From assembly GCA_041320695.1 (NCBI GenBank), contig JBGGOQ010000011.1:1-64000 (forward strand): 64,000 nt of DNA, in the 5' to 3' direction. Origin of the DNA: Caldicellulosiruptoraceae bacterium PP1. Its GTDB lineage: Bacteria > Bacillota > Thermoanaerobacteria > Caldicellulosiruptorales > Caldicellulosiruptoraceae. Shown piece by piece: positions 48,828-58,452 of this stretch; position 1 is the first letter of the stretch; every line of letters starts with the position of its first letter. A model generated the notes under the pieces. The model saw only the letters and a list, made by a program, of their open reading frames with translations, was not told the DNA's origin and ran no database searches. Both the position numbers and the translations under genes were made by a program.

Positions 48828-51014
48828 TTAGCACTCTTTTAAAACCCACAAAAACGACTTAAAGTCTCCAAAAATACTTGGAATTTCTAATCCCAAATTC
48901 ATAAGTTCACTACCATAATAAACTTTGTCTGTGCCTTCAATATTGTACTTTTTATTTGGATCAAGTCCATCAAGTTTAAGTCTCTTTAAAGGTGGTAAAG
49001 GCTCAGATAAAATATTTACGTACACAACAAATGCTTCTTTTTTATCAGTTGTTACAAACATCCATGAAGCAGCATTTTTTTCAAATGGACTAATTAGCCT
49101 GTACATATCCCCTTCTTGTGAAATATGCCAAATCTTTTTATACTGTGCTATTTGTTCTTTTATTATCCTCTTTTCATCTTCAGAAAGTTTATTTAGATCA
49201 AGCTCATATCCAAAACAACCAGACATTGCAACATGTCCTCTTGTCTCCATTGGTGTTATTCTGCCTACCTGATGGTTAGGAACAGCAGATACATGAGCCC
49301 CCATTGTTATTGCAGGATAAACTATACTTGTTCCATATTGAATTTTGAGTCTTTCAATTGCATCTGAATCATCACTAGTCCATATTTGAGGCATAAAATA
49401 TAAAATACCGGGGTCAAATCTACCACCACCGCCAGAGCAACCTTCAAATAGTATATGTGGAAACTCTGTGATTAGCTCATCCATCATCTTATATAATCCT
49501 AATACATACCTATGGAATACCTCTTTTTGCCTCTCAGGTGGCAAATCAAAAGACCAAACCTCTGTCAAAGGTCTATTCATATCCCATTTAATATATTCAA
49601 TTGGAGTAGTTTTTAAAATTTCTTTCATCATTCTAAGTATTTCATTTCTGACTTCTTCTCGCGAAATATCAAGAACATATTGGTTTCTACACTGTGTTAT
49701 ACTTCTTCCTCTAACCTGGAAACACCAATCAGGATGTTTTTTAAATAGTTCACTTTCAGGGGAAATCATCTCAGGTTCAAACCAAAGTCCAAATTTTAAT
49801 CCCATTTCATTTATCTTTTTAGCAAGCCCATCAAGCCCATTAGGTAATTTTCTTTTATCAACAAACCAGTCTCCTAAAGAAGTAGTATCATCATCTCTTT
49901 TCCCAAACCATCCATCATCTAATACAAAAAGCTCAATTCCTAAATCTGCAGCCTCTTTTGCAATACTTAATAATTTTTCTTCATTAAAGTTAAAATATGT
50001 TGCTTCCCAATTGTTAACTAATATTGGTCTTCTCTTATCTCTATAAGCTCCTCGGCATAGCCTTTTTCTATATAGTCTATGATAAGTACGCGACATATCT
50101 CCAATGCCATTAGAAGAATAAACCATGACTACCTCAGGTGTTTGGAAACTCTCATTTGGATTTAACACCCATGTAAACTCAAAAGGATTAATTCCCATGG
50201 ATACCCTTATAGTATCAAATTGATCTACTTCCACTATTGACGCAAAGTTACCACTGTAAACCAAGCTAAATCCATATACATCACCACTCTTTTCGGTAGC
50301 ATCTTTGCTTAAAAGAGCAATAAATGGATTATGTTGATGCGAACTTTCACCTCTAGCACTTTCAATTACTTGTAAGCCATGAATAACTGGAACTCTTTCA
50401 ACCATTCTTTCTCTAGCCCAGGAACCCCAAAGATGGAGTAAATCAAAATCAGCATTATCAAATGTCACAGACATACTTAGAGCTCTTAAAAGTTTAATTT
50501 TCTTTGTACCTTCATTTATTACTTTAACACTACGTGTTATAACATTATAATCTTCATATGCCGTATAATATAGAATAACTTTCAAATTAACCAATTCATC
50601 ATATAGCTCAATTTCAAGTGTTTGGGCTTCGTTATCATTTTCAACATAAGTTGCAGGTAAACCTTCTAACTTTGGTTTACCATTATATATAAAATGAGAT
50701 TTATATACAAGATTGCAAATTCTTGAGCCATCTTCAAGCTCAATTTGAAATGCAGGAGCTCTAAAATCAGAATTACCATATACAGGATATTCCATGGCCA
50801 TGGCATCAAATGTATAAGTTTTATCATTTGCATCTGGTGTTGCTCCAAATGCTCTTCCACCTGTTACAACTTCATCTGGTAAATTTACATAATCAATATT
50901 TTTACCCCAATAAATATGGGCAAGATATTTATTTTTAAAGATTTTAATTATGTAACTTGTTTCTTTAGCTTTAATGTGAAAAACATTATTAATCTTATCA
51001 AAAATTATTGGCAT
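48828..51014 (-). CDS. GH36 alpha-galactosidase
   Basis: This 728-residue enzyme hydrolyses terminal alpha-galactosides such as raffinose, stachyose and galactomannan side chains. The nucleophile Asp is in IKWDMNRP (near residue 474) and the acid/base Asp in TSDDSDAIER (near 548). LFVLDDGWFG and the N-terminal WGSWARER and ARGESSHQHNPF are highly typical of bacterial GH36. No signal peptide is present. It has its own promoter, divergent from the SIMPL-protein gene, and no transporter adjacent. Confidence 0.95.
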   Translation of the reverse strand: MPIIFDKINNVFHIKAKETSYIIKIFKNKYLAHIYWGKNIDYVNLPDEVVTGGRAFGATPDANDKTYTFDAMAMEYPVYGNSDFRAPAFQIELEDGSRICNLVYKSHFIYNGKPKLEGLPATYVENDNEAQTLEIELYDELVNLKVILYYTAYEDYNVITRSVKVINEGTKKIKLLRALSMSVTFDNADFDLLHLWGSWARERMVERVPVIHGLQVIESARGESSHQHNPFIALLSKDATEKSGDVYGFSLVYSGNFASIVEVDQFDTIRVSMGINPFEFTWVLNPNESFQTPEVVMVYSSNGIGDMSRTYHRLYRKRLCRGAYRDKRRPILVNNWEATYFNFNEEKLLSIAKEAADLGIELFVLDDGWFGKRDDDTTSLGDWFVDKRKLPNGLDGLAKKINEMGLKFGLWFEPEMISPESELFKKHPDWCFQVRGRSITQCRNQYVLDISREEVRNEILRMMKEILKTTPIEYIKWDMNRPLTEVWSFDLPPERQKEVFHRYVLGLYKMMDELITEFPHILFEGCSGGGGRFDPGILYFMPQIWTSDDSDAIERLKIQYGTSIVYPAITMGAHVSAVPNHQVGRITPMETRGHVAMSGCFGYELDLNKLSEDEKRIIKEQIAQYKKIWHISQEGDMYRLISPFEKNAASWMFVTTDKKEAFVVYVNILSEPLPPLKRLKLDGLDPNKKYNIEGTDKVYYGSELMNLGLEIPSIFGDFKSFLWVLKEC

Positions 51015-51051
51015 AAATTCAACACCGCCTTAATATATTTTTTATAATCAA

Positions 51052-51079
51052 AATATAGCATTAATAACAGTCTTGTCAA
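51052..51079 (-). promoter_or_regulatory. Promoter of the GH36 gene
   Basis: TTGACA (51074-51079) and TATATT (51052-51057) are 16 bases apart on the minus strand. Confidence 0.65.
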
Positions 51080-51146
51080 TATAAATAATAAAATATCTAA
51101 ATTCATTTTATTTTATCAATCATTATTTAATAACGAATAATATTTA

Positions 51147-51175
51147 TTGACGTTTTAATAATTAAAAGGTAGTAT
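51147..51175 (+). promoter_or_regulatory. Promoter of the SIMPL-protein gene
   Basis: TTGACG (51147-51152) and TAGTAT (51170-51175) are exactly 17 bases apart on the plus strand. Confidence 0.6.
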
Positions 51176-51198
51176 AAGGAAAAAGGAGGTACAAAAAT

Positions 51199-51933
51199 AT
51201 GAATAGCAAAAATATAACCTATATTATAATTGCTTTAATTTTAGGAGCTTCTTTAACCATTTCCTCTGCGTTTTTATCCAAAGGTTTAATTAATCTAAGG
51301 TCAAATCAAAACACAATTTTAGTGACTGGTTCTGCAAAGAAGCAAATAAAATCAGATTTGGTAAAATGGACAGGTAACTTCTCAACACAATCAAAAGATT
51401 TAAAAGAAGCATATAAAACACTTCAAGAAAGTCATGAAAAAGTCAAAAATTATTTCTTATCAAAAGGTCTTAGTGAAAAGGATTTTGTTTTTTCATCAAT
51501 ATCAACCATTACAAATTATGAAGTATTACCAAATGGTGTTTATTCTACTAAGGTTGATAGTTACAGATTAGTTCAAAGTATTCAGATTACTTCAAGTGAC
51601 GTTGACAAAATAACTGAGCTTTCAAGACAATCAACTGAACTTATAAATCTTGGTATTCAATTCGAGTCTCTACCTCCACAATACTATTATACAAAAATAG
51701 CTAACCTAAAGGTTGATATGCTGGGGCTTGCAACTAAAGATGCAATGAACAGAGCAAGTCAAATAGCCAATAGTACTGGTATAAAGATTGGTAATCTTAG
51801 ATCTGCCAAAATGGGAGTATTTCAAATAACCCCATTATATTCAACAGAGGTTGCTGATTATGGTATCAATGATACATCATCTGTTGATAAAGAAATAACT
51901 GCAATTGTTAATTGTGAGTTTGAAATTAAATAA
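51199..51933 (+). CDS. SIMPL-domain (DUF541) exported protein
   Basis: This 244-residue protein has an N-terminal signal anchor (about residues 7-28) and a SIMPL/DUF541 domain, recognised by ILVTGSAKKQIKSDLVKWTGNFS near its start and by LGLATKDAMNRASQIANSTG in the second half. Relatives assemble as large rings on the outer face of membranes, with a poorly known role in stress tolerance. AAGGAGG precedes the ATG. It is monocistronic. Confidence 0.85.
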   Translation: MNSKNITYIIIALILGASLTISSAFLSKGLINLRSNQNTILVTGSAKKQIKSDLVKWTGNFSTQSKDLKEAYKTLQESHEKVKNYFLSKGLSEKDFVFSSISTITNYEVLPNGVYSTKVDSYRLVQSIQITSSDVDKITELSRQSTELINLGIQFESLPPQYYYTKIANLKVDMLGLATKDAMNRASQIANSTGIKIGNLRSAKMGVFQITPLYSTEVADYGINDTSSVDKEITAIVNCEFEIK

Positions 51934-51968
51934 TTGAGGGAAGAAGAAACTTCCCTCAATTATTTAAT
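51928..51968. terminator. Bidirectional terminator between the SIMPL and VOC genes
   Basis: A perfect stem, AATTGAGGGAAG with its complement and an AAGAAA loop, overlaps the ends of both converging genes. Confidence 0.85.
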
Positions 51969-52355
51969 AGTATAATTTAACCCCCATGTTACTCCATACT
52001 TATCGGTAACCATTGCATGAAGTGCTCCCCAAAATGTTTTTTGCAACTCTAATTTAATAGTTCCATCTTTACAAAGTGCTTCATATACTCTTTTTATCTC
52101 GTCCTCACTATCCATTTCTAAAATTAGATCAATAAAATTAGATGTTATATCTTTCCCAAAGTTATCAACCATATAAATGATACAATTTTCATTTATATGA
52201 AGTTCAGCATGTAAAATCTTGTCTTTGTGTTCCTTAAACATTGGATTGTTAGAAGCTAATTGTACATTCTTCACTTCTCCACCAAAAATACTTTTGTAAT
52301 ATTCAATAGCTTCTTTACAATTATTAAAAGTTATATGTGGAATAATGCTTTTCAC
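51960..52355 (-). CDS. VOC-superfamily (PhnB-like) protein
   Basis: This 131-residue protein of the vicinal oxygen chelate (glyoxalase/bleomycin resistance) fold begins IIPHITFNNCKEAIEYYKSIFGGE, with HAELHINENCIIYM in the middle and DKYGVTWGLNY at the end, closest to the PhnB-like/3-demethylubiquinone group. Members of this group rarely have a known substrate. It starts with GTG behind AAGGGAGG. It stands alone. Confidence 0.8.
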   Translation of the reverse strand: MKSIIPHITFNNCKEAIEYYKSIFGGEVKNVQLASNNPMFKEHKDKILHAELHINENCIIYMVDNFGKDITSNFIDLILEMDSEDEIKRVYEALCKDGTIKLELQKTFWGALHAMVTDKYGVTWGLNYTIK

Positions 52356-52424
52356 AAAATTATCCTCCCTTAATGTGATATTAGATTAATTTTACCCTAT
52401 TAAAGAATAATATATCAAGAAAGG

Positions 52425-52856
52425 TTATTTATTAAAAACCCATAGTTTATAACCATAATAATTAACAAATTGTGTAATTACAGTGACAATTATCTTTGAA
52501 AAATATGGATTTAAATTTAAGCTATAGGTTAAGTTTCTTATTAAAATTACTGATATTATAAGAGACACAATATTTACTAAAATAAATTTTAAAAATTGTT
52601 TAATAGTTGTAACTTTTTTTGTTTTTTGATTTTCAAATGTCCATAATTTATTTAGAACAAAGCTATTTAATGTCCCTGTAATATAACCAGCTGACTGAGA
52701 AAATGACACATCTAAGAAAAACAAACTATGAAATATTGTAAAAACAAAGAAATCTACACTTGTATTTAGTAATCCCACTAATACGAAACGTAAAAATGAC
52801 CTATATTTAATAAATAAGCTATTATTATTTAACTCATAATTATCAAAGTTTTGCAT
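52425..52856 (-). CDS. GtrA-family membrane protein
   Basis: This 143-residue protein has four membrane helices and the GtrA signature FVLVGLLNTSVDFFVFTIF plus NSFVLNKLWTF. GtrA-like proteins are thought to help flip polyprenyl-phosphate-linked sugars made by a partner GT2 enzyme. That enzyme is encoded directly upstream, with overlapping TAATG stop and start codons. Together with GT39 it forms a surface-glycosylation unit. Confidence 0.85.
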   Translation of the reverse strand: MQNFDNYELNNNSLFIKYRSFLRFVLVGLLNTSVDFFVFTIFHSLFFLDVSFSQSAGYITGTLNSFVLNKLWTFENQKTKKVTTIKQFLKFILVNIVSLIISVILIRNLTYSLNLNPYFSKIIVTVITQFVNYYGYKLWVFNK

Positions 52857-53791
52857 TAAAATCCTTCCTTTTCATCTACAATATAGAGTGGCCTGCCTTT
52901 TGCTTCATCATAAATCCTTCCTATATATTCTCCAATAATACCTATCATTATAAACATAAGACCATTAAAGAAAAGATTTAAAGCTACAATTGAGGTCCAA
53001 CCCTTAACAGTAAAATTTGTGAATAATTTCTCAATTATAACAACAACTAAATAGAAAAAACTTAATACTGATATAATAGTTCCAATATAAGTGGCAAGTT
53101 TCAATGGCTTGTATGAAAAAGAAGTAATTCCGTCAAATGCAAACTTAAGCATCTTTTTTAGCGGATATTTTGTTTCCCCAGCAAATCTTCCTTCTCTCAC
53201 AAATTCAACACCAGTTTGTTTAAAACCAATCCAACTTACAAGACCTCTAACATATCTATTTTTTTCTGGTATTGATTTTAGTGCATCACAAACTTTTCTA
53301 TCCATGAGTCTAAAATCACCTGTATCAACAGGTATATTAATGTCTGTCATCATTCTAAGAATTCTATAAAAGGCTTTTGCAGTAAATCTTTTGAAAAATG
53401 ATTCACCATTCCTTTTGATTCTCTTACCATAAACTACATGATATCCTTCTTTCCACTTTTCAGTCATTTTTGGTATTATTTCAGGTGGATCTTGTAAATC
53501 TGCATCAATTATTATTACTGCACTACCACTGGAATAATCAATTCCAGCGGTTATAGCTACTTGATGCCCAAAATTTCTTGAAAAACTAATGAGTTTAATA
53601 TTCTTGTCCTTATTACATATATTTTTTAGAATCTCACCAGATTTATCTTTGCTACCATCATTTACAAATATTATTTCATAGCTCTCATTTAGGCTATCCA
53701 TTACATATTTTAATCTTTTATATGTTTCATTAATAACTAATTCTTCGTTGAAAACTGGAACAACGATCGAATAAACAACATTGCTATTCAT
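52856..53791 (-). CDS. GT2 polyprenyl-phosphate sugar transferase (GtrB/DPM1-like)
   Basis: This 311-residue enzyme likely moves a sugar from a nucleotide donor to undecaprenyl phosphate. The cytosolic GT-A domain has YSIVVPVFNEE, FVNDGSKDKSGE and the metal-binding DADLQDPPE, with DTGDFRLMDR and the motif ERYVRG-like RYVRGLVSWIGF. Two C-terminal membrane helices complete the GtrB-type layout. It lies 17 bases after the GT39 gene and overlaps the gtrA-like gene. Confidence 0.9.
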   Translation of the reverse strand: MNSNVVYSIVVPVFNEELVINETYKRLKYVMDSLNESYEIIFVNDGSKDKSGEILKNICNKDKNIKLISFSRNFGHQVAITAGIDYSSGSAVIIIDADLQDPPEIIPKMTEKWKEGYHVVYGKRIKRNGESFFKRFTAKAFYRILRMMTDINIPVDTGDFRLMDRKVCDALKSIPEKNRYVRGLVSWIGFKQTGVEFVREGRFAGETKYPLKKMLKFAFDGITSFSYKPLKLATYIGTIISVLSFFYLVVVIIEKLFTNFTVKGWTSIVALNLFFNGLMFIMIGIIGEYIGRIYDEAKGRPLYIVDEKEGF

Positions 53792-53808
53792 TTCACTTTC
53801 CCCCCCTA

Positions 53809-55983
53809 TTACTTTAGTCCCTTTTCAGGTGCGAGGTCATAAAGTGCTGTTACATGTCCCATATCCCGTCCACCAAAACCAAATGAATTTGATTGGTTTG
53901 AAGAATCTGTATATTTATCAGCAGAAATGATTTTCCCGTTTAATATTACCCATTGCATAATATCAGATTGGTTACCACCCATGCCGCCAATCATAATAAA
54001 TCTTATTTCTCCATTTTTAACCATTTGTTTTAGTTTTTCAACAGTTAAAATATTATCTGATCCAGAAAAGCCTCCAATAGCCATTACGGGTAATCCAGTT
54101 TTTAATATTATAGGTGCTGCAGAATTTGCATTTTGAACAGCAACAATATATTTTTCTCCATTTCTATTTTTAAGTAAGAAATCAATAAGTTTAGAAGATA
54201 CAATATCCTCAGAATTTTGTTTAATCTTATTGCTATTCGAAACTTGAGTATTCATAGACATATTTATTCCTCTTTGTGAATTAAGTTCTGGACCTGCTAT
54301 TGGTAAAGTTGTTTGAGAGCCATACATTATTGGAGTGTAAGACCATATAGCAGGTGAAACTAAAAGTCCAACTAACCCTAATGCAATTAATGTTTTGATA
54401 GTTTTATTTAAATAATCCATTTTTAAAATTCTTATTATAATTAGACCTAGTACTGCTATAACAGTAGATATTGCAATAATTGGAATTAAATATTTACTCC
54501 ATTCATTATATCTTGAAACAATCAATATCTGAACTAATGCGTTAGAAAATAAAGATATAGGCAGTAACATAAAGTTCCATCCACTTTGCATATATGCCTT
54601 CCACATCTCAACAATGCCAATACCAGTTAATGCAGCAATACCTGGTGCCAACATTGATAGATAATATCTATGATAAAATCCAGCTATACTGAAAAATATT
54701 ATCATTGGGATTAACCAAGCAGACCATAAAATTAAATGCCTAAGATACAAATTTCTTAAATTAACATCTTTTTTTCTAACTCTTAATATTAAAATTAATA
54801 TTCCAAATAATGATAGTGGAATAAACCAACTTATCTGTCCTGCTAAGTTTTGATTAAATATTCTTAGAATACCTTTTTGCCCGTTCTCTCCTATTCCTCC
54901 AGGGCCTCCAAATCCATTTTGCCCACCAAAACCTCTATCCATAAATGATCTTCCATTATTTCCATTCTGTAAATTTGGTGGAGGATTAGGCATATTTTCA
55001 TTTGTATTACTTTGAGACATATTGCTATTAGGTGTTTGAACCATATTATTATTTGAAGACTGAGAACCATTTTGATTGTTATTCCAATTAGGTGGAACCG
55101 GCATATTTTGTATACTATTATTTTGATTTATTGTCTGATTATTTGAAACATTATTATTTATATTAATATTGGGTCTATTATTCCCATTCATTGTGTTACC
55201 TAATAATCTTTGAATGCCGTTATAACCTAATGCAAGCTCTATAACAGAGTTTGTTTTACTACTTCCTATATATGGCCTGTTATTAGCAGGAATAGAATCT
55301 ACAAGTATTGCCCATGAAAAAGATACAGTTAAAAGTATTGCTGTTGCTGCAACTAAGTGTTTTATTTTCTCTTTAATTTTAATATTTGTAGTAAAAAGAT
55401 AGACCAAATAAAATGCTGGTAATACCATAAACGCTTGAAGCATTTTTATATTAAATCCAATTCCCACTAATATCATTGAAAGTGCAAGATGTTTAAAGCT
55501 TTCTCTTTCTGAAGCTACAATTAAAGCCCAAGTAGCTAATAATAAAACAAGGACAAGTGATGAATCCAGGTTGTTAGTTCTACTTACAGCAATTAATATA
55601 GGAGTTATTGATAAAATTAACGCTGATATTAATCCTGCTGCTTTGCCAAAGGATCTTTGCATAATGTGGTAAATTACTGCAACTGATATTACAGCACATA
55701 ATGCTTCAGGTAAAACAACACTCCAACCATGAACTCCAAATATAAATGCACTAATTGCTTGAAGCCAAAGACCAAATGCAGGCTTATCTACTGTTACAAA
55801 ACCACCTGGATCGAAAGATGCAAAAAAGAAATTTTTCCAGCTAGTAAGCATACTTTTTACTGCTGCTGTATAATATGTGTTTACATATCCTTCCTGTGTA
55901 ACTGCATAAAAACTTAAAAAACCAGTTAACATCATTATCAACAATAATGCAATCTTATGATAATTATTTTTTAGTATTTTCAT
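53809..55983 (-). CDS. GT39/ArnT-like polytopic glycosyltransferase
   Basis: This roughly 724-residue membrane enzyme has about 12 helices and the GT39 opening LSFYAVTQEGYVNTYYTAAVK and FDPGGFVTVDKPAFG, with the catalytic acidic loop after helix 1. Such enzymes use polyprenyl-phosphate sugars to modify wall polymers, lipids or proteins. A striking extracytoplasmic linker at about residues 255-375 is very rich in Asn, Gln, Gly and Met/Pro (NNNVSNNQTINQNN, QNGFGGPGGIGENGQ). ATG 55983 has good spacing from AGGAG; the frame is open to 55992. It resembles the Bacillus YkcB/YkcC pair. Confidence 0.88.
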   Translation of the reverse strand: MKILKNNYHKIALLLIMMLTGFLSFYAVTQEGYVNTYYTAAVKSMLTSWKNFFFASFDPGGFVTVDKPAFGLWLQAISAFIFGVHGWSVVLPEALCAVISVAVIYHIMQRSFGKAAGLISALILSITPILIAVSRTNNLDSSLVLVLLLATWALIVASERESFKHLALSMILVGIGFNIKMLQAFMVLPAFYLVYLFTTNIKIKEKIKHLVAATAILLTVSFSWAILVDSIPANNRPYIGSSKTNSVIELALGYNGIQRLLGNTMNGNNRPNININNNVSNNQTINQNNSIQNMPVPPNWNNNQNGSQSSNNNMVQTPNSNMSQSNTNENMPNPPPNLQNGNNGRSFMDRGFGGQNGFGGPGGIGENGQKGILRIFNQNLAGQISWFIPLSLFGILILILRVRKKDVNLRNLYLRHLILWSAWLIPMIIFFSIAGFYHRYYLSMLAPGIAALTGIGIVEMWKAYMQSGWNFMLLPISLFSNALVQILIVSRYNEWSKYLIPIIAISTVIAVLGLIIIRILKMDYLNKTIKTLIALGLVGLLVSPAIWSYTPIMYGSQTTLPIAGPELNSQRGINMSMNTQVSNSNKIKQNSEDIVSSKLIDFLLKNRNGEKYIVAVQNANSAAPIILKTGLPVMAIGGFSGSDNILTVEKLKQMVKNGEIRFIMIGGMGGNQSDIMQWVILNGKIISADKYTDSSNQSNSFGFGGRDMGHVTALYDLAPEKGLK

Positions 55984-56188
55984 AATAACCATCTCCTATA
56001 ATCTCATTTATGTATTTTCTATAGCTTATTTTATTAACTTCTACAAAAATAATCTTGGATAAACTGTGGTATTATTAATTTAAATCAGGTTTATTTTTAG
56101 GCGAATTTGTGGCAATAATGAAGCAATTAGCTTAAAATATTTCAATTGGTTTTATAGAGATGGTAAAATAATTTGTGAGGGGATGAAT

Positions 56189-56884
56189 ATGGACAAAAAA
56201 CTTATTTACATTGCAGATGATGAATTAAATATATGTAATATCATAAAATCTTTTTTTATAAAAGAAGGTTATGATGTTGAAGTATTTTATGACGGCAGGT
56301 CACTTCTTGAGGCATTTGAAAAGAAACCTGCTGATATGTTGGTAATTGACATTATGATGCCTGAAATAGATGGTTTTTCACTTTGCTCTGTTATAAGACA
56401 AAAAAGTTCAGTTCCAATAATTATTGTATCTGCTAAAGATACTGAACCTGATAAAATTGCCGGGCTTACTTTAGGTAGTGATGATTATCTAACCAAGCCA
56501 TTTAGTCCTATGGAATTGTTAGCAAGAGTAAAAAGCATTTTCCGTCGAATTGAATTGGATCGTTCAATAAGCCAAACAAATAACAGTAAAGAGTTGATAA
56601 TAAAGGATATTATCATTAACCCTGATACAAAACATGTAAGTTGCAAAGGTATCAATATTCCACTTACTAAAACTGAGTTTTCTCTTTTATATTATTTAGT
56701 AGAAAATAAAAATAAAGCTATAAGCAGAAATGAACTTCTTGAAAAAATTTGGGGATTTGAAAGCGATGTTGAAACAAGAGCAACAGATGATATGATAAAA
56801 AGAATTAGGAAAAAATTAGCCAATGCTGGATCAAAATTAAAAATTGATACCGTTTGGGGTTATGGTTTTATTATTGAGGAATAG
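56189..56884 (+). CDS. OmpR-family response regulator
   Basis: This 231-residue regulator has a receiver domain (ADDE acidic pocket at the N-terminus, phospho-acceptor Asp in LVIDIMMPE near residue 54, switch Ser in VSAKD and Lys in LTKPF) and a C-terminal winged helix (TKTEFSLLYYLVEN, ATDDMIKRIRKKL, TVWGYGF). GAGGGG with 6-base spacing selects ATG 56189. It is divergent from the GT39 operon, which it probably controls, and is followed by its kinase. Confidence 0.93.
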   Translation: MDKKLIYIADDELNICNIIKSFFIKEGYDVEVFYDGRSLLEAFEKKPADMLVIDIMMPEIDGFSLCSVIRQKSSVPIIIVSAKDTEPDKIAGLTLGSDDYLTKPFSPMELLARVKSIFRRIELDRSISQTNNSKELIIKDIIINPDTKHVSCKGINIPLTKTEFSLLYYLVENKNKAISRNELLEKIWGFESDVETRATDDMIKRIRKKLANAGSKLKIDTVWGYGFIIEE

Positions 56885-56885
56885 G

Positions 56886-58373
56886 ATGATTAAAATGAGT
56901 AAGATTTCCATAAAAAAGAGTATTTTTTTATATAACCTTATTATAGTTATTACATTAATAACTTTAGTGGCAGTAATATTTAATATTGCAATAAACATTT
57001 ATTTTAAAAATGATATAATTCAGCAGTTAAATAAAATTGCAAACAGAACTGAAGAAACAGCTTTAAAAAAAGGGCCTGATTTTTTCCCACCTAAAGAAAT
57101 TAAAAATCCGCCACCAATACCCCCTGAAATATCAAATAATATTAAAATTGAAAGCAACAAAACAAATGATGAAATATTTAGATTTTATTTAATGTTAGAT
57201 AGATCATTAAGAGAACCTTTGTCAGTTTTAAATGCGAACTATATTCTACTTGATTTAGAAAAAAAGATAATCACACCAACACAAGATGAATATTTTAAAC
57301 CTTCTAAAGAAGTTTCTAATAAAATATTGCAAGAATTAAGTAAAGTAAAAAATATCAAAAAGGTAGAGTACCTAAATTTTAATTTATCTGGTACTAATTA
57401 TATAGCATTAATTAAGCAAGTTTCTCAAAAAAATACTTTTGGTTTAGGTTATATTGTTATTTATTCAAGCCTTAAAAAAATAAATCAGCTTCAAATAGGC
57501 ATATATATAATTCTTTTTATTATCTTAATTTTTTCTGCGTTAATAATAATAATACCTTCATCTTTATCAGCGAGGAAGATTACAAAACCTTTTGCTACTT
57601 TAAACCAACATATAGAAGATATTGCTGAAAGAAATTTTGGGAAAAAAATAGAAATGCCTGTTTATAAAGAATTACAAGAATTTGTTAATAGTATAAATAT
57701 TATGTCTGAAAAGCTTGAAATATATGATAAAGCTCAAAAAACCTTCTTACAAAATGCTTCGCACGAATTCAGAACCCCACTAATGTCCATTCAGAGCTAT
57801 GCAGAAGGCATTAAATATAATGTAGTTGAAACAAATTCTGCTGTTGAAGTAATATTAAGTGAAACAAAAAGAATGACTCAATTAGTTGAAGATTTACTTT
57901 ACCTTTCGCGGCTTGAAGCAATCGAAGAAAATTATCATTTTCAATACATTAATCTTGATGATCTTATAAATAACTGTATTAACCATTTAAGTGGTATAGC
58001 ATTAAATAATAATATTACAATAAATTATACTACTTCAAGCAATAATTTTTTGATACGTGGTGATGAGGAAAAACTTTTAAGGGCATTTAGTAATGTATTA
58101 TCTAATTGTATTAGATATGCAGAAAGTAATGTTACTATTGAGTCTAAATTAACACTAAATGAAAAAGTTAAAGTTACAATTTCTGATGATGGTCCAGGTA
58201 TAAATGAAAAAGATTTACCATTCATATTTGAAAGATTTTACAAAGGTAAAAAGGGTAATTTTGGTTTAGGTCTTGCCATATCCAAAAATATTATCGAAAA
58301 GCATAAAGGCACTATTTATGCTAATAATTCAAACAAGGGTGCTGTATTTACTATTGAATTACCTATAAAATAA
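56886..58373 (+). CDS. Sensor histidine kinase
   Basis: This 495-residue membrane kinase has two membrane helices (about residues 12-35 and 205-230) around a roughly 170-residue extracytoplasmic sensor, then HAMP, the phospho-acceptor FLQNASHEFRTPLMS (His near 294) and an ATPase domain with N box LSNCIRYAE, G1 DDGPGINE and G2 GLGLAISK. GAGG 6 bases before ATG 56886 supports this start. The gene begins directly after the stop of the response regulator gene. The sensor has no recognised domain. Confidence 0.92.
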   Translation: MIKMSKISIKKSIFLYNLIIVITLITLVAVIFNIAINIYFKNDIIQQLNKIANRTEETALKKGPDFFPPKEIKNPPPIPPEISNNIKIESNKTNDEIFRFYLMLDRSLREPLSVLNANYILLDLEKKIITPTQDEYFKPSKEVSNKILQELSKVKNIKKVEYLNFNLSGTNYIALIKQVSQKNTFGLGYIVIYSSLKKINQLQIGIYIILFIILIFSALIIIIPSSLSARKITKPFATLNQHIEDIAERNFGKKIEMPVYKELQEFVNSINIMSEKLEIYDKAQKTFLQNASHEFRTPLMSIQSYAEGIKYNVVETNSAVEVILSETKRMTQLVEDLLYLSRLEAIEENYHFQYINLDDLINNCINHLSGIALNNNITINYTTSSNNFLIRGDEEKLLRAFSNVLSNCIRYAESNVTIESKLTLNEKVKVTISDDGPGINEKDLPFIFERFYKGKKGNFGLGLAISKNIIEKHKGTIYANNSNKGAVFTIELPIK

Positions 58374-58389
58374 ATCTATCTTTGATATA

Positions 58390-58418
58390 TTGACTTATAG
58401 TAAACTCTAAGGTATATG
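58390..58418 (+). promoter_or_regulatory. Weak promoter candidate for the alcohol dehydrogenase gene
   Basis: TTGACT (58390-58395) and TATATG (58413-58418) are 17 bases apart. The -10 deviates at the last base. Confidence 0.4.
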
Positions 58419-58452
58419 ATTAAAATTAATTAAGTTTTTGGAGGGATTATTG

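Noticed and set aside
49468-50046. Long plus-strand open frame (192 codons) opposite the GH36 gene
   Set aside because: It lies fully antisense to a clear alpha-galactosidase with intact catalytic motifs, and its translation has no recognisable domain.
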